A stretch of 8,341 bases of DNA from JBHIEE01 sp046760445 (GCA_046760445.1 JBHIEE010000116.1:1-8341); one strand, 5' to 3'. Counted from the stretch's first letter, positions 1 to 5,770 are shown. The notes: generated by a model from the letters alone, not told the origin. Numbers and translations are program-made.

Positions 1-327
1 GGGAGAAAATTAATTGGTAGTGCCCAGAAAAGAATTAAAAAATCTTTTCTTCAACACGGCTCCATACCACTTATTAATGACCTTAATCTTTTGGCAGGAG
101 CAACTTTTTACCCAAGGGATGACTTAAAAAGCAAGATTATCTCTTTGAATCAGGCTTTGGGAAAGAAAATGAATTTTAGTCAAGCAGTTAATTTTTTGAT
201 TCAGGGGTTTTCAGAATTCTTTAAAACCGAGTTTGAACCTAAGATATTTAACTCCAAAGAAATGGGACAAATATATGAACTTCAAAAGAATAAATATGAA
301 AATAAAAATTGGACTTTTCATTTTTAG
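1..327 (+). CDS. Lipoate-protein ligase / octanoyltransferase (LplA/LipM fold), C-terminal part, 5' truncated
   Basis: The reading frame is open from the first base and ends at TAG 325-327, so only the last 108 residues are present. The visible part begins with GRKLIGSAQKR, followed by LQHGSIPL. This is the conserved lipoyl/octanoyl-binding segment of the biotin/lipoate ligase superfamily (BPL_LplA_LipB), in which the Lys-containing GxKxxGSAQ loop contacts the acyl-adenylate or substrate. The LQHGSI wording is closer to LipM-type octanoyltransferases than to E. coli LplA, but the region that would separate ligase from transferase (catalytic Cys or not) lies outside the window. The role is attaching lipoate or octanoate to lipoyl domains of 2-oxoacid dehydrogenases or GcvH in the cytosol. 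The 3' end overlaps the next gene. Family assignment is firm; the exact enzyme is not. Confidence 0.85.
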   Translation, partial: GRKLIGSAQKRIKKSFLQHGSIPLINDLNLLAGATFYPRDDLKSKIISLNQALGKKMNFSQAVNFLIQGFSEFFKTEFEPKIFNSKEMGQIYELQKNKYENKNWTFHF

Positions 328-1423
328 TTTTTTATGGGTTTATAATTTTAGTTGGTCTGAGTCAATCGATCCCCATTATTTAGCTCAAATTAATGTCTTA
401 GAAGCAAGAAATGAGAGCGAAATTGTTACTTTTTTAAATAAAATAAAGAAAGCAGGCTTTGAAGGCATAATTTTAAGAGCTTTTCAATTAAAAGGGGATC
501 GAACTCACCGTGTTGTAAATAACCAGACTACAGAAGGGGTGTATTTCAAAACTGAATATGCACCTTTGGTTTATGAGTTATTTCCTCTGGTGGTTGAAAT
601 TGGTCATCGACAGGGATTGAAAGTATGGGCTTGGATGACTACCCGAAATTGTAGATGGAAGATGAAAGATGAATGGCTTGAAAAAAAGTATAATTTTGCT
701 ACTAAAAGAATAGAACCTGGGAAAGGATTGGATATTTTCAATCCAGAAGCAGTCAATTATTTAAAATTACTTTATCAGGATTTAGCCAGGACTGGAGTGG
801 ATGGTATTCTAATTCAAGATGACCTCATTCTTAGGCATAATGTAGGATTTGGTAGATATATTCAGGAAAAATTCAAAGAGAAATATGGAATTGATTTATC
901 ACCTTTTATTTTATATAAGGGAAGAAAGTATTTGCCCTATTTCTGGAAGTGGATTGAACTTAAAACTGACCAATTAATTGAGGTTGTAGAGAGTTTATCT
1001 CGAGCTGTTCGTGAAGTAAATTCTTCGGTGTTCCTTGGCTTGAACATTTATTATGAAACCCTTCTTTCTCCAAAAAATGGATTAGCTTGGTATTCTCAGG
1101 ATATTGACAAACTTGCTCTATCTTCAATTGATTATTTATTTTTTATGATATATCACCGTCAGATAAAGCAAGAACTTGTCAACTCAGAACAGGAGAATCT
1201 GGCTATATTTGGAAAGTTAATGAATGAAATATCTAAAAAGAAAATAGAAAAAAAAGCATTTGTTAAGCTTCAGATAAGAGATTGGATTAAAAGAGAGGTA
1301 ATTAAAAATAACGAGTTGAAAAGGTATTTTAATTTAATACCTGATAACATAACTGGAATGGTGTTTTTCCCTATTGACTCTTATACTTTGTCTTCTTTGA
1401 AGAGTGTTTCAACTCTTTTTTGA
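275..1423 (+). CDS. Secreted TIM-barrel glycosidase resembling the PgaB C-terminal domain (GHL13-like), without deacetylase domain
   Basis: A 382-residue exported protein. The N-terminus (MNFKRINMKIKIGLFIFSF and on to about residue 30) is a basic stretch plus hydrophobic core ending in small or polar residues, a likely signal peptide. The rest reads as a (beta/alpha)8 barrel: GLKVWAW at 114-120, GVDGILIQDDLILRHN at about 174-189, NIYYE at 257-261 and DYLFFMIYHRQ at 286-296. The DGILxxDD pattern (Asp182-Asp183) is the signature of the C-terminal domain of PgaB/BpsB, where the acidic pair lies in the active site that cleaves partly de-N-acetylated poly-beta-1,6-GlcNAc. Full PgaB has a polysaccharide deacetylase domain first; it is absent here. 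I chose ATG 275 because GGGA lies 7 nt upstream. ATG 296 is an alternative that shortens the signal peptide; the TTG at 233 is unlikely. The gene overlaps the preceding one by 53 nt (or 32 nt from 296), suggesting co-transcription. The fold is confident; the substrate is inferred. Confidence 0.8.
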   Translation: MNFKRINMKIKIGLFIFSFLWVYNFSWSESIDPHYLAQINVLEARNESEIVTFLNKIKKAGFEGIILRAFQLKGDRTHRVVNNQTTEGVYFKTEYAPLVYELFPLVVEIGHRQGLKVWAWMTTRNCRWKMKDEWLEKKYNFATKRIEPGKGLDIFNPEAVNYLKLLYQDLARTGVDGILIQDDLILRHNVGFGRYIQEKFKEKYGIDLSPFILYKGRKYLPYFWKWIELKTDQLIEVVESLSRAVREVNSSVFLGLNIYYETLLSPKNGLAWYSQDIDKLALSSIDYLFFMIYHRQIKQELVNSEQENLAIFGKLMNEISKKKIEKKAFVKLQIRDWIKREVIKNNELKRYFNLIPDNITGMVFFPIDSYTLSSLKSVSTLF

Positions 1424-1458
1424 ATTTTCTAAAATCAGATTATCGGATTAACAAAAGG

Positions 1459-1487
1459 TTGCTTTTTTTATCCACCGGTGATAGTAT
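1459..1487 (+). promoter_or_regulatory. Possible weak sigma-70 promoter for the 300-residue gene, beside a near-palindrome
   Basis: TTGCTT at 1459-1464 and TAGTAT at 1482-1487 are separated by 17 nt and match the -35 and -10 consensus at 3/6 and 4/6 positions. Between them lies TATCCACCGGTGATA (1469-1483), a palindrome apart from one extra C, which could be an operator. Just upstream, AAAAG-GTTG-CTTTT plus further T residues (1453-1469) could act as a weak terminator for the upstream gene. Each signal is marginal in DNA this AT-rich. The rest of the 97-nt gap shows nothing else. Confidence 0.25.
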
Positions 1488-1520
1488 TAAACCTAACTAA
1501 TATTATCAGGGTAAGAGAAA

Positions 1521-2423
1521 ATGAATGAGATCGAGGAATTATCTAAATTAGAAGTTGATAAACTTCCTCCTTTGAAAAACATATTTCTTGATGATTTACA
1601 TAATAATGTTTTAAAAAAATTACATTTGGAACTTGGTTCAGGCCCAGTTTTGTTTCTTCTTTCTCCTTCCTTTTCAATTCTTAATCCTGAGTCAGATGAA
1701 AAGATAAATGATTTTATTTCCAAAAAAGAAAGTCTACTCCATTATTTAAAAAAATATATTATTCAAAATTTAGCTTTTTATTCAGTAATTCTTGAGGTTA
1801 ATAGTTATTTTATAGAACAAAATAATTACTTAGTATTAGCCCGGTTAAGAGAAAGAAATTCAGATGGTAAAAAATATGAAATAAAATTCTATACTCACTC
1901 TCCTCTTGAACTTACTGTCCATTATGAGGATAAGATTTATATCGGACGAGATTTTATTGATTTGTTTCATTTCAAAAGAAAGTATTTTGGGATAGATGAA
2001 TTAATTAATTCAACTAAAGAGCAATACTATATTTTAGTAGAGAGAGGTAAGGAAAAGTTAAAAAATTTCAATCAATATAATTCAAACTTTTTCAGAGAGA
2101 TAAAAGAGTTGGTTAATGAGTTTTATACTGAAAGTATTCGCATTCTCCATAGCATTCCTCCCTATCTGGATTTTGATCAGGTTGACTTCAAAGATTTGAT
2201 GGAAATTAATTCTCAATATCGAACCATAAATCATTTTCTTATTGAATTAAAGGATGAGGTAGGAGAATTTGAGAATGTATTGCGATATAATAAAGAGACA
2301 TCCTTTGTCCGATATGTTACTAAATATAAAAAGGATTTGACCAACCTAATTTCCTATTTTAACATTAAAGTTAATGGAAGAATAATGGAAAGGATTAATC
2401 TCCTCAGTCAAATTAAATATTAG
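1521..2423 (+). CDS. Hypothetical cytosolic protein, 300 residues, family not recognised
   Basis: I do not recognise this protein. ATG 1521 is preceded by AGGGTAAGAGAA, an acceptable ribosome-binding site. There is no signal peptide; the only hydrophobic stretch is short (GPVLFLLSPSFSIL, about 41-54), so a soluble protein is likely. Residues 75-150 look like alternating strands (YSVILEVNSYFIEQ, YLVLARLRER, KYEIKFYTHS, ELTVHYEDKIYIGRD), suggesting an antiparallel beta domain. Residues 155-300 look almost entirely helical and charged (for example REIKELVNEFYTESIRIL), compatible with a helical bundle or coiled coil. There are no Cys residues, no nucleotide-binding P-loop and no zinc motif. It is rich in Lys, Glu, Asn and Ile, like its neighbours, so there is no compositional sign of recent transfer. 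Its stop lies 20 nt from the stop of the convergent DUF4097 gene, with no obvious terminator between them. Confidence 0.75.
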   Translation: MNEIEELSKLEVDKLPPLKNIFLDDLHNNVLKKLHLELGSGPVLFLLSPSFSILNPESDEKINDFISKKESLLHYLKKYIIQNLAFYSVILEVNSYFIEQNNYLVLARLRERNSDGKKYEIKFYTHSPLELTVHYEDKIYIGRDFIDLFHFKRKYFGIDELINSTKEQYYILVERGKEKLKNFNQYNSNFFREIKELVNEFYTESIRILHSIPPYLDFDQVDFKDLMEINSQYRTINHFLIELKDEVGEFENVLRYNKETSFVRYVTKYKKDLTNLISYFNIKVNGRIMERINLLSQIKY

Positions 2424-2443
2424 ATTTTAACTTTCCTGATCAT

Positions 2444-3763
2444 TCAATCGCTTATTCTAATATCACCGTAAGTGGTAGAAATATAAATTTTAGGCTTATC
2501 AGTTTCAGATTGAAAAGCTTTCAAGACAGTAGTATGGTCTTCTTCTTGATAGGAATATTGATCAGTGATTTTAAAATAAATATCTCCATATTTAGCCCGA
2601 GCCTCAAGTGGAAGAGTCTTTCCTGCTGGCCAGGATAAATATATATCACTGTAAGTAGCATTAATTTCAAGGTCAGAATTTATCTCCTTTGGTGCAAGAT
2701 TTATTTTTCCATGAGAGAGAGAAATAACAGTTTTTCCTGAGAAATCTGTTAATTTAATATCCTGATAAGAAGAAGAAATTCTGATTTCTTCCCCTGAAAT
2801 GTAATCACCATTTACTGAAAGATGTTTACCGTTCACTTTCAGATTTCCTTTGATTTTAAATAAATTTAATTTGGCGTAGTTATCTTCAATAATAACTTCT
2901 CCTTGAGCATTACTTATTTCAATATTTGAATGGTGACCTTTTATTTTTACTGTACCTATTTCCTCTAACAAGATATTCTCATAACTATTTTCAATTTCAA
3001 TTGACTTTGATAATTTTTTTCCGGAGATTCTACTATACGGGGCATAGATTATAATTTTCTTAGAGATATTATCTAAATCGATTTGGCCATATTTATGCTT
3101 GATGCTTAATTCACCGTTGATATTCTTTGCTGAGATCAAACTATATTTATTCTGAAGATAACAGTTGTTGTTAACATCGGACACTTTAATTGGGTCATAT
3201 GAATTAGTGATTTCGAGCTTTCCTTTTACTTGTTGAACAATCACTTCTCCATAACGATTATTAATAGTTGTGCTTTGCCCAATATTACTCACATTGACAT
3301 TGTCATAAGAGTTTTCAATTTCAATTTTTGAATTTTCAGGAACATAGATTTTAAAATTTGTCTTAAAATTTTTTCTTTTGAATTCATCTCGATTAGTAGA
3401 AATTGTGATTTTTTCTTTATCCTGATCAACTATAATATTTAAATTCTTAGCCACTTTCTCAGCTTCTTCCTTGCTTTTTCGATATATTTTCTTCTCCAAA
3501 TAAATTTCTATATTTTCTCCTTCCTTTCCTTTAATTTCCACAGCTCCATAAGCGTTTTCTAATCTTATTAAAGATGGAAAAGGTGGCTGAATCTTTTTTT
3601 CCTCCTCGAAATTAAACCATTCTCCTCCTGGCCATGCCCAGTCTCCAATCTGAATGAGATTAATTTCTCGGTCAAAGAAATACTCTTGGCAAGATTTGGT
3701 ATAATGGAGAGAAACTCCAGCCAAGATAATTAAAATTAATATAAGGATTTCTCTTCCTTTCAT
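2444..3763 (-). CDS. Exported DUF4097-type beta-solenoid protein, last gene of the ECF operon
   Basis: A 439-residue protein with an N-terminal hydrophobic segment (residues 5-19), a signal peptide or anchor. The Cys at 25 is not in a lipobox. After a unique region (about 60-146) come 13 consecutive repeats of mostly 18 residues (147-383). A Tyr or His recurs at 153, 171, 189, 207, 225, 243, 261, 278, 296, 314, 333, 351 and 371, within a pattern like [LIV]xIxNSYxxIxV plus a Gly/Asn turn. Further KYGDI and TYGDI motifs occur at 391-395 and 431-435. This matches the DUF4097/DUF2807 putative-adhesin class, predicted beta-helices common downstream of ECF or PspC/LiaF-type genes; no biochemical activity is established that I know of. 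The start ATG 3763 has AAAGGAG nine nt upstream. A hairpin repeat separates it from the 60-residue gene, so its expression may differ from that of upstream genes. Likely in the periplasm or on the cell surface, as an envelope-stress output. Confidence 0.85.
   Translation of the reverse strand: MKGREILILILIILAGVSLHYTKSCQEYFFDREINLIQIGDWAWPGGEWFNFEEEKKIQPPFPSLIRLENAYGAVEIKGKEGENIEIYLEKKIYRKSKEEAEKVAKNLNIIVDQDKEKITISTNRDEFKRKNFKTNFKIYVPENSKIEIENSYDNVNVSNIGQSTTINNRYGEVIVQQVKGKLEITNSYDPIKVSDVNNNCYLQNKYSLISAKNINGELSIKHKYGQIDLDNISKKIIIYAPYSRISGKKLSKSIEIENSYENILLEEIGTVKIKGHHSNIEISNAQGEVIIEDNYAKLNLFKIKGNLKVNGKHLSVNGDYISGEEIRISSSYQDIKLTDFSGKTVISLSHGKINLAPKEINSDLEINATYSDIYLSWPAGKTLPLEARAKYGDIYFKITDQYSYQEEDHTTVLKAFQSETDKPKIYISTTYGDIRISD
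2615..3325 (-). repeat. Coding region of thirteen tandem 18-residue solenoid repeats
   Basis: Codons 147-383 of the DUF4097 protein. Unit boundaries (first residue) are 147, 165, 183, 201, 219, 237, 255, 272, 290, 308, 327, 345 and 365. Ten of the thirteen units are 17 or 18 residues; units 10, 12 and 13 carry 1-2 extra residues. The aromatic Tyr or His is always the seventh residue of its unit. The repeat is visible only in protein; the DNA has diverged, so the duplication is old and is held by structural constraint. Confidence 0.8.
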
Positions 3764-3782
3764 TTCTTTTTTCTCCTTTAAT

Positions 3783-3827
3783 ACGAATAGACACGAATAA
3801 TTTGTATTAATTCATGTCTTGATTCAT
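3783..3827. repeat. Imperfect inverted repeat of ATTCRTG words, hairpin in the operon mRNA
   Basis: Arms 3783-3798 and 3810-3827 flank an 11-nt loop. Read on the minus strand (the mRNA sense), the arms are ATGAATCAAGACATGAAT and ATTCGTGTCTATTCGT. They form 16 pairs with one 2-nt bulge, and the only two non-Watson-Crick pairs are G-U. On the plus strand these would be A-C mismatches, so the fold favours the operon transcript. Each arm holds two copies of an ATTCGTG/ATTCATG-like word. The stop codon of the 60-residue gene (3824-3826) lies inside one arm. Possible roles are an mRNA processing or stability hairpin, or a remnant of a dispersed intergenic repeat. Confidence 0.6.
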
Positions 3828-4006
3828 GTTCGTTCTTTAATTCCCAAATAAAGTTTCCAGACTCCCCAGCCAATTAGAACCAGAGGCCATAGATTACCAA
3901 GAGCTTCCCAGATTCCTATATCAAAGTTTTGCAAAAGAAAAAGTATGCCTAAAGCAATTAATACAATTCCCCAGATTAATGTCTCTTTCTTTTTTTTTGC
4001 TGTCAT
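3824..4006 (-). CDS. Small LiaF/DUF5668-type membrane protein, 60 residues
   Basis: Two predicted membrane helices: LIWGIVLIALGILFLLQNF (about 10-28) and LWPLVLIGWGVWKLYLGI (about 39-56), after a Lys-rich cytosolic N-terminus. The pattern WGxxLIALGxxFLLxNF...WPLxLIGxG is that of the DUF5668/LiaF N-terminal transmembrane region, found in sensors or regulators of envelope-stress systems such as LiaF and in small proteins beside ECF and PspC operons. ATG 4006 overlaps the TGA of the preceding gene (ATGA, 4003-4006) and has GGAGGAG just upstream, so it is translationally coupled. It closely resembles the C-terminal third of that preceding protein, suggesting domain duplication. Its last codons and stop are supplied by the inverted repeat that follows. 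Membrane location is confident; the specific role is inferred from family and operon. Confidence 0.85.
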   Translation of the reverse strand: MTAKKKKETLIWGIVLIALGILFLLQNFDIGIWEALGNLWPLVLIGWGVWKLYLGIKERT

Positions 4007-4500
4007 TTTTCTCCTCCAGTCTGTTTTTCTTTAGAAAAATAGTCGAACAGTAATTTTAGACCAATAATTACAATTGCCACAGGCCAGAAGTCAAGGAGTT
4101 GGGAGTAGCTGATTAACTCAAAATTAGCCAGAAGAAAGATAATTCCCAGAGCAATCAAGAAGAGTCCCCAGAAAATTGAGCCTGCTTTAAGTTCTTCAGG
4201 TATCTCTTCCACAGTTTCTGCTTCCTTGCCATAAAGAGTCTTCTGATTGATTTTTTTTGCTGTATGATATGCCTCAAATATAGCAAAAAACCAAAATCCT
4301 GCGAGAAGTAGTCCAGCCATTGGTTGGGCCTCTCCTCGAGCATTTAAAGAAATCAATCCGGCAAAGACTAAGAGAAAAACAATGAATTTTAAATATTGGC
4401 CATTGTAGAGTGCTCCTAATGGAGTAAATATTGCTGCCAAAAATGCTGCTAAACCCGGTGATTTTGGGACTGGAGTTTGACTAATCTTTTTTTCTTCCAT
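4003..4500 (-). CDS. Multi-pass membrane protein: TM2-like N-terminus plus LiaF/DUF5668-like C-terminus
   Basis: A 165-residue protein with four or five membrane segments (about 15-32, 36-53, 61-79, 108-127 and 134-154). The N-terminal half, with LAAFLAAIFTPLGALYNGQY, recalls the TM2-type signature in which a Pro/Gly-containing helix is followed by a YNGQ motif. The C-terminal third, with IFWGLFLIALGIIFLLANF and then FWPVAIVIIGLKLL, is the same DUF5668/LiaF transmembrane unit as the downstream 60-residue protein. A charged cytosolic linker (about 82-106) joins the halves. The start at 4500 is secured by a perfect AAAGGAGG at 4507-4514, six nt upstream. It is third in the ECF operon, separated from the anti-sigma gene by a 113-nt repeat-filled gap. 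The likely role is a membrane component of an envelope-stress response; the molecular activity is unknown. Confidence 0.85.
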   Translation of the reverse strand: MEEKKISQTPVPKSPGLAAFLAAIFTPLGALYNGQYLKFIVFLLVFAGLISLNARGEAQPMAGLLLAGFWFFAIFEAYHTAKKINQKTLYGKEAETVEEIPEELKAGSIFWGLFLIALGIIFLLANFELISYSQLLDFWPVAIVIIGLKLLFDYFSKEKQTGGEK

Positions 4501-4514
4501 TTTGTTCCTCCTTT

Positions 4515-4533
4515 ATCCCCGATAGATCGGGAT
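4515..4533. repeat. GC-rich palindrome, copy 1 of a three-copy family
   Basis: ATCCCCGATAGATCGGGAT: arms CCCGAT/ATCGGG (4518-4531) with a 2-nt spacer, extended to ATCCC/GGGAT by a one-base bulge. It is followed by GAAATT, an extension shared with the other copies. In the operon mRNA the hairpin would end immediately 5' of the AAAGGAGG ribosome-binding site of the 165-residue membrane protein, so it could affect translation or protect a processed 5' end. The other copies are at 5746-5763 and 8179-8194. Confidence 0.65.
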
Positions 4534-4615
4534 GAAATTCGAAATTGGAAACTAGAAATTTGAAATTAGTTTCGAGTAGCAAGATTCCAATTTCCATTTT
4601 CTATTTTCCATTTTC
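4534..4615. repeat. Tandem heptamer arrays in inverted orientation (GAAATTN dyad)
   Basis: Five successive heptamers GAAATTC, GAAATTG, GAAACTA, GAAATTT and GAAATTA run from 4534 to 4568. On the opposite strand the segment 4615-4587 reads as four similar heptamers (GAAAATG, GAAAATA, GAAAATG, GAAATTG). Positions 4541-4569 and 4587-4615 are therefore complementary at 24 of 29 positions around a 17-nt loop. The far arm includes two bases of the anti-sigma stop codon (4614-4616). It fills the gap between the regulatory pair and the three effector genes, where a hairpin could attenuate or stabilise the downstream mRNA. Confidence 0.7.
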
Positions 4616-5141
4616 AGATTTTAGACTTGCGGCTTGTATATTTTTTAAATTCTTCTGATGTTAAACGTGCCTTCTCATTTATAGAACTGAATAGAACATC
4701 TTTGTATGAACTAATGTTGTCTTTAACTAATTCTGTCTTAGTATATAATCTTTCTATTCGGCTGTATCCTCGATGAATTCTTTTATTCACTTCTTTGTAA
4801 ATAGCATGTTTATTAGGAACTAAAAGATAAAGTGAGAATAATACTAAAAAAGCAGTTGCCAGTGCAAAAGCTGGATGTAAAGCAGGAGAGAATAAAAAAC
4901 CAAAACGAGGTTTAATTTTTTCCTTTTTACTCGTTTGAACTAATATTTTTTCTATTAATTCTTCTTTGACTTCCAATTCAGGCCATTCAGAGAGAGCTTT
5001 TCTTACTTCACCTAATGAGTTAAGAAGTTCTTTACAGGCAGAACATACTTTTAAATGTTTTTCTACTTTTAGCTTTTCCTCTGAAGTTAGCTCTCCTTCA
5101 AGATAAGGATTGAGTAATTGTTCAATGTATTGACAATTCAT
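4614..5141 (-). CDS. Anti-sigma factor, zf-HC2 (ZAS) domain, single-pass membrane protein
   Basis: A 175-residue protein. The N-terminus begins MNCQYIEQLLNPYLEGEL and carries the zinc-binding anti-sigma motif His29-x3-Cys33-x2-Cys36 with Cys3 as a likely further ligand; this is the domain that clamps the cognate ECF sigma factor in the cytosol. One membrane helix is predicted at about 89-108 (HPAFALATAFLVLFSLYLLV). The remaining 65 residues would face the periplasm; they are basic, and mostly helical and charged, with no recognised sensor domain. Start 5141 overlaps the sigma factor stop (ATGA, 5138-5141) with an AAGGAA site upstream, the usual coupling that balances sigma and anti-sigma. Release of the sigma factor, by proteolysis or a redox change at the zinc site, would be the switch; the actual signal cannot be read from sequence. 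Confidence 0.9.
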   Translation of the reverse strand: MNCQYIEQLLNPYLEGELTSEEKLKVEKHLKVCSACKELLNSLGEVRKALSEWPELEVKEELIEKILVQTSKKEKIKPRFGFLFSPALHPAFALATAFLVLFSLYLLVPNKHAIYKEVNKRIHRGYSRIERLYTKTELVKDNISSYKDVLFSSINEKARLTSEEFKKYTSRKSKI

Positions 5142-5692
5142 TTTTTTCCTTCTTTATATTTTTTTAGATATTTAGCTAATTGGAGCCTTCCCCGATTTAT
5201 TCTGGACTTAATTGTTCCAATGGGAAGATTTAATGAATCAGCCACTTCATTGTAGCTCATTCCTCGGATATCACGGAAGATTAGAGCCATTCTTATATCC
5301 GGAGAAAGCTCACCTAATCCCTGCCAGACAAATTTAACTTTTTCTTTTTTTAAAACTTCACTTTCGGGTGAGAGAGCTGCTTTGTCTTCAATAAGATGGT
5401 CTGAGAATTCATCCCGATGGGTTTTTTCGAGTTTCGTTTTTCGATAGTGATCAATACAATGATTTTTAGCCAGGGTAACCAGCCAGGCATTAAAATTTTT
5501 ATTAGAATCATATTTTGGCAAAAACTTATATAGTTTTAAGAAAATTTCCTGGGTCAGGTCTTCTGCTTCTTGATAAACTCCACTGAATTGGTAAGTTAAA
5601 TTAAATATTTTTTTTGAATATGTTCTAACTAACATTTCCCATGCTCCTTGGTCTCCTTCCAAGCATCTTTTAACTATTATTTTCCAGTCCAT
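5138..5692 (-). CDS. ECF (sigma-E/RpoE-like) RNA polymerase sigma factor
   Basis: A 184-residue protein of typical ECF length. Region 2 spans about 20-90, with EAEDLTQEIFLKLY (the core-binding and -10 recognition helix) at 42-55 and NAWLVTLAKNHCIDHYRK at 68-85. Region 4 spans about 123-175, with the helix-turn-helix GMSYNEVADSLNLPIGTIKS at 144-163 followed by RINRGR, which binds the -35 element. There is no extra C-terminal domain, so control is expected through the coupled zf-HC2 anti-sigma factor. ATG 5692 is the start that gives the usual N-terminus (VKRCLEGDQGAWEMLVRTY); no good Shine-Dalgarno precedes it. A near-consensus ECF promoter lies only 14 nt upstream, indicating positive autoregulation with a leader of roughly 7-8 nt. 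Strong assignment; the ECF subgroup is undetermined. Confidence 0.95.
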   Translation of the reverse strand: MDWKIIVKRCLEGDQGAWEMLVRTYSKKIFNLTYQFSGVYQEAEDLTQEIFLKLYKFLPKYDSNKNFNAWLVTLAKNHCIDHYRKTKLEKTHRDEFSDHLIEDKAALSPESEVLKKEKVKFVWQGLGELSPDIRMALIFRDIRGMSYNEVADSLNLPIGTIKSRINRGRLQLAKYLKKYKEGKK

Positions 5693-5706
5693 TCACTTCA
5701 TTATAA

Positions 5707-5735
5707 TAGACGAGATTTCAATTTAAAAAGTTCCC
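5707..5735 (-). promoter_or_regulatory. Autoregulatory ECF-type promoter of the sigma factor operon
   Basis: On the minus strand, GGAAC (5734-5730, inside GGGAACTT) is followed after exactly 17 nt by CGTCTA (5712-5707). This is the classic ECF/sigma-E promoter form, with GGAACTT at -35 and a CGTC/TCTA-type -10. Transcription would start near 5699-5700, leaving a leader of about 7-8 nt before ATG 5692. The -35 element abuts the 13-bp-stem hairpin at 5739-5770. No other GGAAC-N16/17-CGTC match was found by eye in the window. Confidence 0.75.
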
Positions 5736-5738
5736 TCC

Positions 5739-5770
5739 AAATTTTATCCCGGGTACTCGGGATAAAATTT
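5739..5770. terminator. Perfect 13-bp hairpin, likely terminator or palindrome copy 2
   Basis: Arms AAATTTTATCCCG (5739-5751) and CGGGATAAAATTT (5758-5770) are perfectly complementary around a 6-nt loop. The core ATCCCGGGTACTCGGGAT (5746-5763) is copy 2 of the palindrome family. It begins at the first base of the hydrolase stop codon (TAA, 5772-5770), as expected for a transcript end separating that gene from the ECF operon. A run of five T (minus strand) occurs only after about 8 further nt, so it is not a canonical rho-independent terminator. It could work in both directions or be a mobile palindrome. Confidence 0.5.

Noticed and set aside
233..295. Upstream TTG start for the PgaB-like gene
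   Set aside because: It would add a charged segment before the signal peptide and lengthen the overlap with the ligase gene; ATG 275 or 296 fit better.
1493..1723. Minus-strand open frame of 76 codons
   Set aside because: It lies opposite the start of the 300-residue gene, has a Ser/Lys/Phe composition typical of an antisense shadow, and has no ribosome-binding site.
2424..2443. Bidirectional terminator between the convergent genes
   Set aside because: Only a 6-nt palindrome (TGATCA) is present; there is no stem with a T-run on either strand.
4155..4343. Second minus-strand frame of 62 codons inside the 165-residue membrane protein gene
   Set aside because: It is wholly contained in a gene with a perfect Shine-Dalgarno site and clear membrane-protein pattern, and has no recognisable features of its own.
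5700..5705. TATAAT on the minus strand just before the sigma factor ATG
   Set aside because: As a -10 box it would give a fully leaderless start, but the -35 position reads TTTTAA, a poor match; the ECF promoter is the better explanation.
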